Assembly (NCBI GenBank): GCA_963853835.1
Contig: OY970830.1
Location: 45,263,966-45,327,965 of the forward strand
Source: Calendula officinalis
Taxonomy: Eukaryota; Streptophyta; Magnoliopsida; Asterales; Asteraceae
Length of the DNA stretch: 64,000 bases
Direction of reading: 5' to 3'
The first letter of the stretch is position 1, and each line of letters begins with the position of its first letter. A model generated the notes under the pieces. The model searched no databases and was not told the DNA's origin. It worked only from the letters and a program-made list of their open reading frames with translations. Both the position numbers and the translations under genes were made by a program. This document shows, one piece after another, positions 1 to 10,122 of this stretch.

Positions 1-87
1 TCGTGGGCGTGAAACGGACACCCGAGCTGAAAGTTATGAATGTTTTAGTATAGCACCTTTTGTCACACAATCTTGGATACTCAAGAG

Positions 88-98
88 TTCGGGCCGAA
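88..98. other. 11-base odd palindrome TTCGGGCCGAA (first of a very large number)
   Basis: The head of the GAAG-type subrepeats reads TTCGG-G-CCGAA: two five-base arms that are exact reverse complements around one central G. GAGG-type subrepeats keep a nine-base version, TCGG-G-CCGA. Some units carry TTCGGCCCGAA (for example 2694-2704), which is the same motif read from the other strand. The one-base centre makes an intrastrand hairpin unlikely. A palindrome of this kind could suit a dimeric DNA-binding protein, but nothing here shows that one binds. Confidence 0.85.
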
Positions 99-342
99 GA
101 GGGATGTTCGGGCCGAAGTGGTGTTCGGGCCGAAGTGGTGTTCGGGCCGAAGTGGGATGTTCGGGCCGAAGTTCGGTGTTCGGGCCGAGGATGATGTTCG
201 GGCCGAGGATGATGTTCGGGCCGAGGTTGAAGTTCGGGCCGAGGTCGGAGTTCGGGCCGAGGTTGAAGTTCGGGCCGAGGTTGAAGTTCGGGCCGAAAAT
301 GAAGTTCGGGCCGGGAACAGTGAAGAGTTCGGGCCAAACTTG
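88..342 (+). repeat. Short-subrepeat tract within the unit (17/18/19 bp minisatellite, example copy)
   Basis: The tract consists of nested short repeats sharing the head TTCGGGCCGA. The commonest 18-mer is TTCGGGCCGAGGTTGAAG. The left half uses a 17-mer TTCGGGCCGAAGTGGTG alternating with a 19-mer TTCGGGCCGAAGTGGGATG, so two together make 36 bp, the same as two 18-mers. A unit carries about 11-16 subrepeats, so the window holds on the order of two thousand copies (my estimate, not a count). Differences in unit length come almost entirely from gain or loss of whole subrepeats here. For example, 7626 carries a second 19-bp TTCGGGCCGAAGTTCGGTG that its twin at 27631 lacks. Confidence 0.93.
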
Positions 343-467
343 TTCTTGGCAGTGACGAACGAACCAGCTATTTTGGTTACTCGTGGGCGTGAAACGGACA
401 CCCGAGCTGAAAGTTATGAATGTTTTAGTATAACACCTTTTGTCACACAATATTGGATATTGAAGAG
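343..467 (+). repeat. Conserved core segment of the unit (example copy, ~125 bp)
   Basis: This is the part of the unit that is not made of subrepeats, shown across the junction of units 1 and 2. It starts TTCTTGGCAGTGACGAACG, passes GCTATTTTGGTTAC and TCGTGGGCGTGAAACGG, and ends near ATATTGAAGAG just before the first TTCGGG. Hand-counted GC is about 43-45%, against about 60% in the subrepeat tract. It is present in all units and is the most length-stable part. It varies at recurrent sites that mark unit families: TATAGCACC or TATAACACC or TATTGCACC, CACCTTTT or CACATTTT, CTTGGATATTG or ATTGGATATTG or TTTGATACTC, CGTGGGCG or CGTTGGCG or CGTAGGCG, and ACACCC or ACATCC or TCACCC. No tRNA, promoter or other functional element is evident. 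Confidence 0.9.
380..406. other. Imperfect inverted repeat at the unit start (example copy)
   Basis: At each unit start the core reads CTCGTGGGCGT, a short centre of about seven bases, then ACACCCGAG. The outer CTCG and CGAG pair perfectly, and the GGG and CCC next to them can pair with a one-base bulge. The element recurs once per unit, with minor changes such as CGTTGGCG or ACATCC. The pairing is short and may be chance; no function is assigned. Confidence 0.4.
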
Positions 468-743
468 TTCGGGCCGAAGAGGGATGTTCGGGCCGAAGTG
501 GTGTTCGGGCCGAAGTGGGATGTTCGGGCCGAAGTGGTGTTCGTGCCGAAGTTCGGTGTTCGGGGTCGAGGATGATGTTCGGGCCGAGGTTGATGTTCGG
601 GCCGAGGTCGGAGTTCGGGCCGAGGTTGAAGTTCGGGCCGAGGTTGAAGTTCGGGCCGAAAATGAAGTTCGCGCCGGGAACAGTGAAGAGTTCGGGCCGA
701 ACTTGTTCTTGGCAGTGACGAACGAACCAGCTATTTTGGTTAC

Positions 744-2570
744 TCGTGGGCGTGAAACGGACATCCGAGCTGAAAGTTATGAATGTTTTAGTATAGCACC
801 TTTTGTCACACAATCTTGGATATTGAAGAGTTCGGGCCGAAGAGGGATGTTCGGGCCGAAGTGGTGTTCGGGCCGAAGTGGGATGTTCGGGCCGAAGTGG
901 TGTTCGGGCCGAAGTTCGGTGTTCGGCCCGAGGATGATGTTCGGGACGAGGTTGAAGTTCTTGCCGAGGTCGGAGTTCGGGTCGAGGTTGAAGTTCGGGC
1001 CGAGGTTGAAGTTCGGGCCGGGAACAGTGAAGAGTTCGGGCCGAACTTGTTGTTGGCAGTGACGAACGAACCAGCTATTTTGGTTACTCGTGGGCGTGAA
1101 ACGGACACCCGAGCTGAAAGTTATGAATGTTTTAGTATAGCACCTTTTGTCACACAATCTTGGATATTGAAGAGTTCGGGCCGAAGAGGGATGTTCGGGG
1201 CGAAGTGGTGTTCGGGCCGAAGTGGGATGTTCGGGCCGAAGTGGTGTTCGGGTCGAAGTGGTGTTCGGGCCGAAGTTCGGTGTTCGGGCCGAGGATGATG
1301 TTCGGGCCGAGGTTGAAGTTCGGGCCGGGAACAGTGAAGAGTTCGGGCCGAACTTGTTCTTGGCAATGACGAACGGACCATCTATTTTGGTTACTCGTGG
1401 GCGTGAAACGGACACCCGAGCTGAAAGTTATGAATGTTTTAGTATAGCACCTTTTGTCACACAATCTTGGATATTGAAGAGTTCGGGCCGAAGAGGGATG
1501 TTCGGGCCGAAGTGGTGTTCGGGCCGAAGTGGTGTTCGGGCCGAAGTGGGATGTTCGGGCCGAAGTGGTGTTCGGGCTGAAGTGGTGTTCGGGCTGAAGT
1601 GGTGTTCGGGCCGAAGTTTGGTGTTCGGGCCAAGGATGATCTTCGGGCCGAGGTCGGAGTTCGGGCCGAGGTTGAAGTTCGGGCCGAGGTTGAAGTTCGG
1701 GCCGAAAATGAAGTTCGTGCCGGGAAAAGTGAAGAGTTCGGGCCGAACTTGTTCTTGGCAGTGACGAACGAACCAGCTATTTTGGTTACTCGTGGGCGTG
1801 AAACGGACACCCGAGCTGAAAGTTATGAATGTTTTAGTATAACACCTTTTGTCACACAATATTGGATATTGAAGAGTTCGGGCCGAAGAGGGATGTTCGG
1901 GCTGAAGTGGTGTTCGGGCCGAAGTGGGATGTTCGGGCCGAAGTGGTGTTCGGGCCGAAGTGGTGTTCGGGCCGAAGTGGGATGTTCGGGCCGAAGTGGT
2001 GTTCGGGCTGAAGTGGTGTTCGGGCTGAAGTGGTGTTCGGGCCGAAGTTTGGTGTTCGGGCCAAGGATGATCTTCGGGCCGAGGTCGGAGTTCGGGCCGA
2101 GGTTGAAGTTCGGGCCGAGGTTGAAGTTCGGGCCGAAAATGAAGTTGGTGCCGGGAAAAGTGAAGAGTTCGGGCCGAACTTGTTCTTGGCAGTGACGAAC
2201 GAACCAGCTATTTTGGTTACTCGTGGGCGTGAAACGGACACCCGAGCTGAAAGTTATGAATGTTTTAGTATAACACCTTTTGTCACACAATCTTGGATAT
2301 TGAAGAGTTCGGGCCGAAGAGGGATGTTCGGGCCGAAGTGGTGTTCGGGCCGAAGTGGGAAGTGGTGTTCGGGCCGAAGTTCGGTGTTCGGGCCGAGGAT
2401 GATGTTCGGGCCGAGGTTGAAGTTCGGGCCGAGGTCGGAGTTCGGGCCGAGGTTGAAGTTCGGGCCGAGGTTGAAGTTCGGGCCGAAAATGAAGTTCGGG
2501 CCGGGAACAGTGAAGAGTTCGGGCCGAACTTGTTCTTGGCAGTGACGAACGAACCAGCTATTTTGGTTAC
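744..2570 (+). repeat. Domain A, HOR copy A1 (5 units, 1,827 bp)
   Basis: Units start at 744, 1088, 1395, 1790 and 2221 (344, 307, 395, 431, 350 bp). This copy corresponds to A2 but has a single 431-bp unit where A2 has a 396- and a 374-bp unit. The 307-bp unit at 1088 is marked by GGGGCGAAG and by CAATGACGAACGGACC at its right end; the 395-bp unit at 1395 by GGGCCAAGGATGATC and GGGAAAAGTG. The same marks recur at exactly 1,827 bp in A2. Confidence 0.9.
1790..2220 (+). repeat. 431-bp hybrid unit in A1
   Basis: The left part matches the 396-bp unit at 3617 (TATAACACC, ATATTGG, then GGGCTGAAGTGG). The right part matches the 395-bp unit at 1395/3222 (two GGGCTGAAG subrepeats, GGGCCAAGGATGATC, GGGAAAAGTG). 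The unit therefore looks like the product of an unequal exchange between neighbouring unit types within the subrepeat tract. It is the second longest unit in the window. Confidence 0.75.
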
Positions 2571-4736
2571 TCGTGGGCGTGAAACGGACATCCGAGCTGA
2601 AAGTTATGAATGTTTTAGTATAGCACCTTTTGTCACACAATCTTGGATATTGAAGAGTTCGGGCCAAAGAGGGATGTTCGGGCCGAAGTGGTGTTCGGCC
2701 CGAAGTGGGATGTTCGGGCCGAAGTGGTGTTCGGGCCGAAGTTCGGTGTTCGGCCCGAGGATGATGTTCGGGTCGAGGTTGAAGTTCTTGCCGAGGTCGG
2801 AGTTCGGGTCGAGGTTGAAGTTCGGGCCGAGGTTGAAGTTCGGGCCGGGAACAGTGAAGAGTTCGGGCCGAACTTGTTGTTGGCAGTGACGAACGAACCA
2901 GCTATTTTGGTTACTCGTGGGCGTGAAACGGACACCCGAGCTGAAAGTTATGAATGTTTTAGTATAGCACCTTTTGTCACACAATCTTGGATATTGAAGA
3001 GTTCGGGCCGAAGAGGGATGTTCGGGGCGAAGTGGTGTTCGGGCCGAAGTGGGATGTTCGGGCCGAAGTGGTGTTCGGGTCGAAGTGGTGTTCGGGCCGA
3101 AGTTCGGTGTTCGGGCCGAGGATGATGTTCGGGCCGAGGTTGAAGTTCGGGCCGGGAACAGTGAAGAGTTCGGGCCGAACTTGTTCTTGGCAATGACGAA
3201 CGGACCATCTATTTTGGTTACTCGTGGGCGTGAAACGGACACCCGAGCTGAAAGTTATGAATGTTTTAGTATAGCACCTTTTGTCACACAATCTTGGATA
3301 TTGAAGAGTTCGGGCCGAAGAGGGATGTTCGGGCCGAAGTGGTGTTCGGGCCGAAGTGGTGTTCGGGCCGAAGTGGGATGTTCGGGCCGAAGTGGTGTTC
3401 GGGCTGAAGTGGTGTTCGGGCTGAAGTGGTGTTCGGGCCGAAGTTTGGTGTTCGGGCCAAGGATGATCTTCGGGCCGAGGTCGGAGTTCGGGCCGAGGTT
3501 GAAGTTCGGGCCGAGGTTGAAGTTTGGGCCGAAAATGAAGTTCGTGCCGGGAAAAGTGAAGAGTTCGGGCCGAACTTGTTCTTGGCAGTGACGAACGAAC
3601 CAGCTATTTTGGTTACTCGTGGGCGTGAAACGGACACCCGAGCTGAAAGTTATGAATGTTTTAGTATAACACCTTTTGTCACACAATATTGGATATTGAA
3701 GAGTTCGGGCCGAAGAGGGATGTTCGGGCTGAAGTGGTGTTCGGGCCGAAGTGGGATGTTCGGGCCGAAGTGGTGTTCGGGCCGAAGTGGTGTTCGGGCG
3801 AAGTTCGGTGTTCGGGCCGAGGATGATGTTCGGGCCGAGGTTAAGGTTCGGGCCGAGGTCGGATTTCGGGCCGAGGTTGCAGTTCGGGCCGAGGTTGAAG
3901 TTCCGGCCGACAATGAAGTTCGGGCCGAAAATGAAGTTCGGGACGGGAACAGTGAAGAGTTCGGGCCGAACTTGTTCTTGGCAGTGACAAACGATCTAGC
4001 TATTTTGGTTACTCGTGGGCGTGAAACGGACACCCGAGCTGAAAGTTATGAATGTTTTAGTATTGCACCTTTTGTCACACAATCTTGGATATTGAAGAGT
4101 TCGGGCCGAAGAGGGATGTTCGGGCCGAAGTGGTGTTCGGGCCGAAGTGGGATGTTCGGGCCGAAGTGGTATTCGGGCCGAAATGGTGTTCGGGCCGAAG
4201 TTCGGTGTTCGGGGATGATGTTCGGGCCGAGGTTGAAGTTCGGGCCGAGGTCGGAGTTCGGGCCGAGGTTGAACTTCGGGCCGAGGTTGAAGTTCGGGCC
4301 GAAAATGAAGTTCGCGCCGGGAACAGTGAAGAGTTCGGGCCGAACTTGTTCTTGGCAGTGACGAACGAACCAGCTATTTTGGTTACTCGTGGGCGTGAAA
4401 CGGACATCCGAGCTGAAAGTTATGAATGTTTTAGTATAGCACCTTTTGTCACACAATCTTGGATATTGAAGAGTTCGGGCCGAAGAGGGATGTTCGGGCC
4501 GAAGTGGTGTTCGGGCCGAAGTGGGAAGTGGTGTTCGGGCCGAAGTTCGGTGTTCGGGCCGAGGATGATGTTCGGGCCGAGGTTGAAGTTCGGGCCGAGG
4601 TCGGAGTTCGGGCCGAGGTTGAAGTTCGGGCCGAGGTTGAAGTTCGGGCCGAAAATGAAGTTCGGGCCGGGAACAGTGAAGAGTTCGGGCCGAACTTGTC
4701 CTTGGCAGTGACGAACGAACCAGCTATTTTGGTTAC
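2571..4736 (+). repeat. Domain A, HOR copy A2 (6 units, 2,166 bp)
   Basis: Units start at 2571, 2915, 3222, 3617, 4013 and 4387 (344, 307, 395, 396, 374, 350 bp). This is the fullest copy of the domain A HOR. The 396-bp unit carries GGGCGAAGTTCGG (one C lost), TTCCGGCCGACAATG and GACAAACGATCTAGC. The 374-bp unit carries TATTGCACC, a GTATTCGG subrepeat and the shortened TTCGGGGATGATG. The first unit begins with ACATCCGAGC. Confidence 0.92.
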
Positions 4737-6552
4737 TCGTGGGCGTGAAACGGACATCCGAGCTGAAAGTTATGAATGTTTTAGTATAGCACCTTTTGTC
4801 ACACAATCTTGGATATTGAAGAGTTCGGGCCAAAGAGGGATGTTCGGGCCGAAGTGGTGTTCGGCCCGAAGTGGGATGTTCGGGCCGAAGTGGTGTTCGG
4901 GCCGAAGTTCGGTGTTCGGCCCGAGGATGATGTTCGGGTCGAGGTTGAAGTTCTTGCCGAGGTCGGAGTTCGGGTCGAGGTTGAAGTTCGGGCCGAGGTT
5001 GAAGTTCGGGCCGGGAACAGTGAAGAGTTCGGGCCGAACTTGTTGTTGGCAGTGACGAACGAACCAGCTATTTTGGTTACTCGTGGGCGTGAAACGGACA
5101 CCCGAGCTGAAAGTTATGAATGTTTTAGTATAGCACCTTTTGTCACACAATCTTGGATATTGAAGAGTTCGGGCCGAAGAGGGATGTTCGGGGCGAAGTG
5201 GTGTTCGGGCCGAAGTGGGATGTTCGGGCCGAAGTGGTGTTCGGGTCGAAGTGGTGTTCGGGCCGAAGTTCGGTGTTCGGGCCGAGGATGATGTTCGGGC
5301 CGAGGTTGAAGTTCGGGCCGGGAACAGTGAAGAGTTCGGGCCGAACTTGTTCTTGGCAATGACGAACGGACCATCTATTTTGGTTACTCGTGGGCGTGAA
5401 ACGGACACCCGAGCTGAAAGTTATGAATGTTTTAGTATAGCACCTTTTGTCACACAATCTTGGATATTGAAGAGTTCGGGCCGAAGAGGGATGTTCGGGC
5501 CGAAGTGGTGTTCGGGCCGAAGTGGTGTTCGGGCCGAAGTGGGATGTTCGGGCCGAAGTGGTGTTCGGGCTGAAGTGGTGTTCGGGCTGAAGTGGTGTTC
5601 GGGCCGAAGTTCGGTGTTCGGGCCAAGGATGATCTTCGGGCCGAGGTCGGAGTTCGGGCCGAGGTTGAAGTTCGGGCCGAGGTTGAAGTTCGGGCCGAAA
5701 ATGAAGTTCGTGCCGGGAAAAGTGAAGAGTTCGGGCCGAACTTGTTCTTGGCAGTGACGAACGAACCAGCTATTTTGGTTACTCGTGGGCGTGAAACGGA
5801 CACCCGAGCTGAAAGTTATGAATGTTTTAGTATAACACCTTTTGTCACACAATATTGGATATTGAAGAGTTCGGGCCGAAGAGGGATGTTCGGGCTGAAG
5901 TGGTGTTCGGGCCGAAGTGGGATGTTCGGGCCGAAGTGGTGTTCGGGCCGAAGTGGTGTTCGGGCGAAGTTCGGTGTTCGGGCCGAGGATGATGTTCGGG
6001 CCGAGGTTAAGGTTCGGGCCGAGGTCGGATTTCGGGCCGAGGTTGCAGTTCGGGCCGAGGTTGAAGTTCCGGCCGACAATGAAGTTCGGGCCGAAAATGA
6101 AGTTCGGGACGGGAACAGTGAAGAGTTCGGGCCGAACTTGTTCTTGGCAGTGACAAACGATCTAGCTATTTTGGTTACTCGTGGGCGTGAAACGGACACC
6201 CGAGCTGAAAGTTATGAATGTTTTAGTATTGCACCTTTTGTCACACAATCTTGGATATTGAAGAGTTCGGGCCGAAGAGGGATGTTCGGGCCGAAGTGGT
6301 GTTCGGGCCGAAGTGGGATGTTCGGGCCGAAGTGGTATTCGGGCCGAAATGGTGTTCGGGCCGAAGTTCGGTGTTCGGGGATGATGTTCGGGCCGAGGTT
6401 AAAGTTCGGGCCGAGGTCGGAGTTCGGGCCGAGGTTGAACTTCGGGCCGAGGTTGAAGTTCGGGCCGAAAATGAAGTTCGCGCCGGGAACAGTGAGGAGT
6501 TCGGGCCGAACTTGTTCTTGGCAGTGACGAACGAACCAGCTATTTTGGTTAC
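4737..6552 (+). repeat. Domain A, HOR copy A3 (5 of 6 units, 1,816 bp)
   Basis: Units start at 4737, 5081, 5388, 5783 and 6179 (344, 307, 395, 396, 374 bp), each 2,166 bp after its counterpart in A2. The sequence is nearly identical to A2; differences I saw include TTAAAG for TTGAAG near 6400 and GTGAGGAG for GTGAAGAG near 6494. The sixth (350-bp) unit is absent, and a different 396-bp unit with CGTTGGCG begins the transition region at 6553. Confidence 0.92.
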
Positions 6553-9427
6553 TCGTTGGCGTGAAACGGACACCCGAGCTGAAAGTTATGAATGTTTTAG
6601 TATAGCACCTTTTGTCACACAATCTTTGATACTCAAGAGTTCGGGCCGAAGAGGGATGTTCGGGCCGAAGTGGTGTTCGGGACAAAGTGGGATGTTCGGG
6701 CCGAAGTGGTGTTCGGGCCGAAGTGGTGTTCGGGCCGAAGTGGTGTTCGGGCCGAAGTTCGGTGTTCGGGCCGAGGATGATGTTCGGGCCGAGGTTGAAG
6801 TTCGGGCCGAGGTCGGAGTGCGGGCCGAGGTCGGAGTTCGGGCCGAGGTTGAAGTTCGGGCCGAAAATGAAGTTCGGGCCGGGAACAGTGAAGAGTTCGG
6901 GCCGAACTTGTTCTTGGCAGTGACGAACGAACCAGCTATTTTGGTTACTCGTGGGCGTGAAACGGACACCCGAGCTGAAAGTGATGAATGTTTTAGTATT
7001 GCACATTTTGTCACACAATCTTGGATATTGAAGAGTTCAGGCCGAAGAGGGATGTTCGGGCCGAAGTGGTGTTCGGGCCGAAGTGGGATGTTCGGGCCGA
7101 AGTGGTGTTCGGGCCGAAGTTCGGTGTTTGGGGCTGAGGATGATGTTCGGGCCGAGGTTGAAGTTCGGGCCGAGGTCGGAGTTCGAGCCGAGGTTGAAGT
7201 TCGGGCCGAGGTTGAAGTTCGGGCCGAAAATGAAGTTCGGGCCGGTAAAAGTGAAGAGTTCGGGCCGAACTTGTTCTTGGCAGTGACGAACGAACCAGCT
7301 ATTTTGGTTACTCGTGGGCGTGAAACGGACACCCGAGCTGAAAGTTATAAATGTTTTAGTATAACACCTTTTGTCACACAATCTTGGATATTGAAGAGTT
7401 CGGGCCGAAGAGGGATGTTCGGGCCGAAGTGGTGTTCGGGCCGAAGTCGGAAGTGGTGTTCGGGCCGAAGTTCGGTGTTCGGGCCGAGGATGATGTTCGG
7501 GCCGACGTTGAAGTTCGGGCCGAGGTCGGAGTTCGGGCCGAGGTTGAAGTTCGGGCCGGGAACAGTGAAGAGTTCGGGCCGAACTTGTTCTTGGCAGTGA
7601 CGAACGAACCAACTATTTTGGTTACTCGTGGGCGTGAAACGGACACCCGAGCTGAAAGTTATGAATGTTTTAGTATAGCACCTTTTGTCACACAATCTTG
7701 GATATTGAAGAGTTCGGGCCGAAGAGGGATGTTCGGGCCGAAGTCGTGTTCGGGCCGAAGTCGTGTTCGGGCCGAAGTGGGATGTTCGGGCCGAAGTGGT
7801 GTTCGGGCCGAAGTTCGGTGTTCGGGCCGAAGTTCGGTGTTCGGGCCGAGGATGATGTTCGGGCCGAGGTTGAAGTTCGGGCGGAGGTTGAAGTTCGGGC
7901 CGAAAATGAAGTTCGGGCCGGGAACAGTGAAGAGTTCGGGCCGAACTTGTTCTTGGCAGTGACGAACGAACCAACTATTTTGGTTACTCGTGGGCGTGAA
8001 ACGGACACCCGAGCTGAATGTTATGAATGTTTTAGTATAACACCTTTTGTCACACAATCTTGGATATTGAAGAGTTCGGGCCGAAGAGGGATGTTCGGGC
8101 CGAAGTGGTGTTCGGGCCGAAGTGGGAAGTTGTGTTTGGGCTGAAGATGTGTTCGGGCCGAAGTTCGGTGTTCGGGCCGAGGATGATGTTCGGGCCGAGG
8201 TTGAAGTTCGGGCCGAGGTCGGAGTTCGAGCCGAGGTTAGAGTTCGGGCCGAGGTTGAAGTTCGGGCCGGGAACAGTGAAGAGTTCGGGCCGAACTTGTT
8301 CTTGGCAGTGACGAACGAACCAGCTATTTTGGTTACTCGTGGGCGTGAAACAGACACCCGAGCTGAAAGTTATGAATGTTTTAGTATAGCACCTTTTGTC
8401 ACACAATCTTGGATATTGAAGAGTTCGGGCCGAAGAGGGATGTTCGGGCCGAAGTCGTGTTCGGGCCGAAGTGGGATGTTCGGTGTTCGGGCCGAGGATG
8501 ATGTTCGGGCCGAGGTTGAAGTTCGGGCCGAGGTCGGAGTTCGGGCCGAGGTTGAAGTTCGGGCCGAGGTTGAAGTTCGGGCCGAGGTTGAAGTTCGGGC
8601 CGAAAATGAAGTTCGGGCCGGGAACAGTGAAGAGTTCGGGCCGAACTTGTTCTTGGCAATGACGAACGAACCAGCTATTTTGGTTACTCGTGGGCGTGAA
8701 ACGGACACCCGAGCTGAAAGTTATGAATGTCTTAGTATAACACCTTTTGTCACACAATATTGGATATTGAAGAGTTCGGGCCGAAGAGGGATGTTCGGGC
8801 CGAAGTGGTTTCGGGCCGAAGTGGGATGTTCGGGCCGAAGTGGTGTTCGGGCCGAAGTGGTGTTCGGGCCGAAGTTCGGTGTTCGGGCCGAGGATGATGT
8901 TCGGGCCGAGGTTGAAGTTCGGGCCGAGGTCGGAGTTCGGGCCGAGGTTGCAGTTCGGGCCGAGGTTGAAGTTCCGGCCGACAATGAAGTTCGGGCCGGG
9001 AACAGTGAAGAGTTCGGGCCGAACTTGTTCTTGGCAGTGACGAACGAACCAGCTATTTTGGTTACTCGTTGGCGTGAAACGGACACCCGAGCTGAAAGTT
9101 ATTAATGTTTTAGTATAGCACCTTTTGTCACACAATCTTTGATACTCAAGAGTTCGGGCCGAAGAGGGATGTTCGGGCCGAAGTGGTGTTCGGGACGAAG
9201 TGGGATGTTCGGGCCGAAGTGGTGTTCGGGCCGAAGTTCGGTGTTCGGGCCGAGGATGATGTTCGGGCCGAGGTTGAAGTTCGGGCCGAGGTCGGAGTTC
9301 GGGCCGAGGTTGAAGTTCGGGCTGAGGTTGAAGTTCGGGCCGAAAATGAAGTTCGGGCCGGGAACAGTGAAGAGTTCGGGCCGAACTTGTTCTTGGCAGT
9401 GACGAACGAACCAGCTATTTTGGTTAC
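6553..9427 (+). repeat. Transition region of eight dissimilar units
   Basis: Units start at 6553, 6949, 7312, 7626, 7988, 8337, 8688 and 9066 (396, 363, 314, 362, 349, 351, 378, 362 bp). I see no HOR inside it. Units 6949, 7312 and 7626 have close twins at exactly +20,005 bp (26954, 27317, 27631), sharing private changes such as GTGTTTGGGGCTGAGG, GAAGTCGGAAGTGG, CGACGTTGAAG and GGGCGGAGG. Unit 8337 is unusual: it has a shortened left tract (only one GGGATG, running straight into TTCGGTG) and an extra 18-mer on the right. Unit 9066 has TTATTAATG in its core where nearly all others have TTATGAATG. Confidence 0.88.
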
Positions 9428-10122
9428 TCGTGGGCGTGAAACGGACACCCGAGCTGAAAGTTATGAATGTTTTAGTATAGCACATTTTGTCACACAATCT
9501 TGGATATTGAAGAGTTCAGGCCGGAGAGGGATGTTCGGGGCGAAGTGGTGTTCGGGCCGAAGTGGGATGTTCGGGCCGAAGTAGTGTTCGTGCCGAAGTT
9601 CGGTGTTCGGGGCCGAGGATGATGTTCGGGCCGAGGTTGAAGTTCGGGCCGAGGTCGGAGTTCGAGCCGAGGTTGAAGTTCGGGCCGAAAATGAAGTTCG
9701 GGCCGGTAACAGTGAAGAGTTCGGGCCGAACTTGTTCTTGGCAGTGACGAACGAACCAGCTATTTTGGTTACTCGTGGGCGTGAAACGGACACCCGAGCT
9801 GAAAGTTATGAATGTTTTAGTATAGCACCTTTTGTCACACAATCTTGGGTATTGAAGAGTTCGGGCCGAAGAGGGATGTTCGGGCCGAAGTGGTGTTCGG
9901 GCCGAAGTGGGAAGTGGTGTTCGGGCCGAAGTTCGGTGTTCGGGCCGAGGATGATGTTCGGGCCGATGTTGAAGTTTGGGCCGAGGTCGGAGTTCGGGCC
10001 GAGGTTGAAGTTCGGGCCGAGGTTGAAGTTCGGGCCGAAAATGAAGTTCGGGCCGGGAACAGTGAAGAGTTCGGGCCGAACTTGTTCTTGGCAGTGACGA
10101 ACGAACCAGCTATTTTGGTTAC

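Larger units (their letters stand above)
1..380 (+). repeat. Reference unit, fully dissected (380 bp)
   Basis: I use this first unit to define the parts. Bases 1-87 are core left. Subrepeats then start at 88 (19 bp), 107 (17), 124 (17), 141 (19), 160 (a 12-bp TTCGGGCCGAAG plus a 7-bp TTCGGTG), 179 (18), 197 (18), 215 (18), 233 (18), 251 (18), 269 (18), 287 (18, GAAAATGAAG type), 305 (23, GGGAACAGTGAAGAG type) and 328 (15). Core right, 343-380, runs into the next unit start at 381. Nearly all other units keep this order: GAAG types, then the TTCGGTG half-repeat, then GATGATG, GGTTGAAG, GGTCGGAG, GGTTGAAG, AAAATGAAG, and finally GGGAACAG. Units differ mainly in how many of each they carry. Confidence 0.95.
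1..743 (+). repeat. Two leading units before domain A (380 and 363 bp)
   Basis: Units start at 1 and 381. The first has the GATACTCAAG core variant, also found in domain C and D units. The second has TATAACACC, ATATTGG, a TTCGTGCCG subrepeat and GGGGTCGAGG; the last two reappear in the 363-bp units of domain D. They do not form a HOR with what follows and look like the right end of an array segment that continues to the left of the window. Confidence 0.8.

Noticed and set aside
400..460. TATA-like promoter in the core (GTTTTAGTATAGCACC)
   Set aside because: It is present once per unit as part of the AT-richer core; there is no further promoter architecture and TATAGC is a weak match.
6550..6572. 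CENP-B-box-like sequence in the core (CTCGTTGG...AAACGGA)
   Set aside because: The order of bases recalls the box, but four extra bases separate the halves, the required CGGG is CGGA, and only a minority of units have CGTTGG.
7185..7200. GTTCGAGCC as a tRNA/SINE pol III B box
   Set aside because: It is a simple point variant of the GTTCGGGCC subrepeat, occurs at varied positions, and has no A box, tRNA fold or T-run terminator at a fixed distance.
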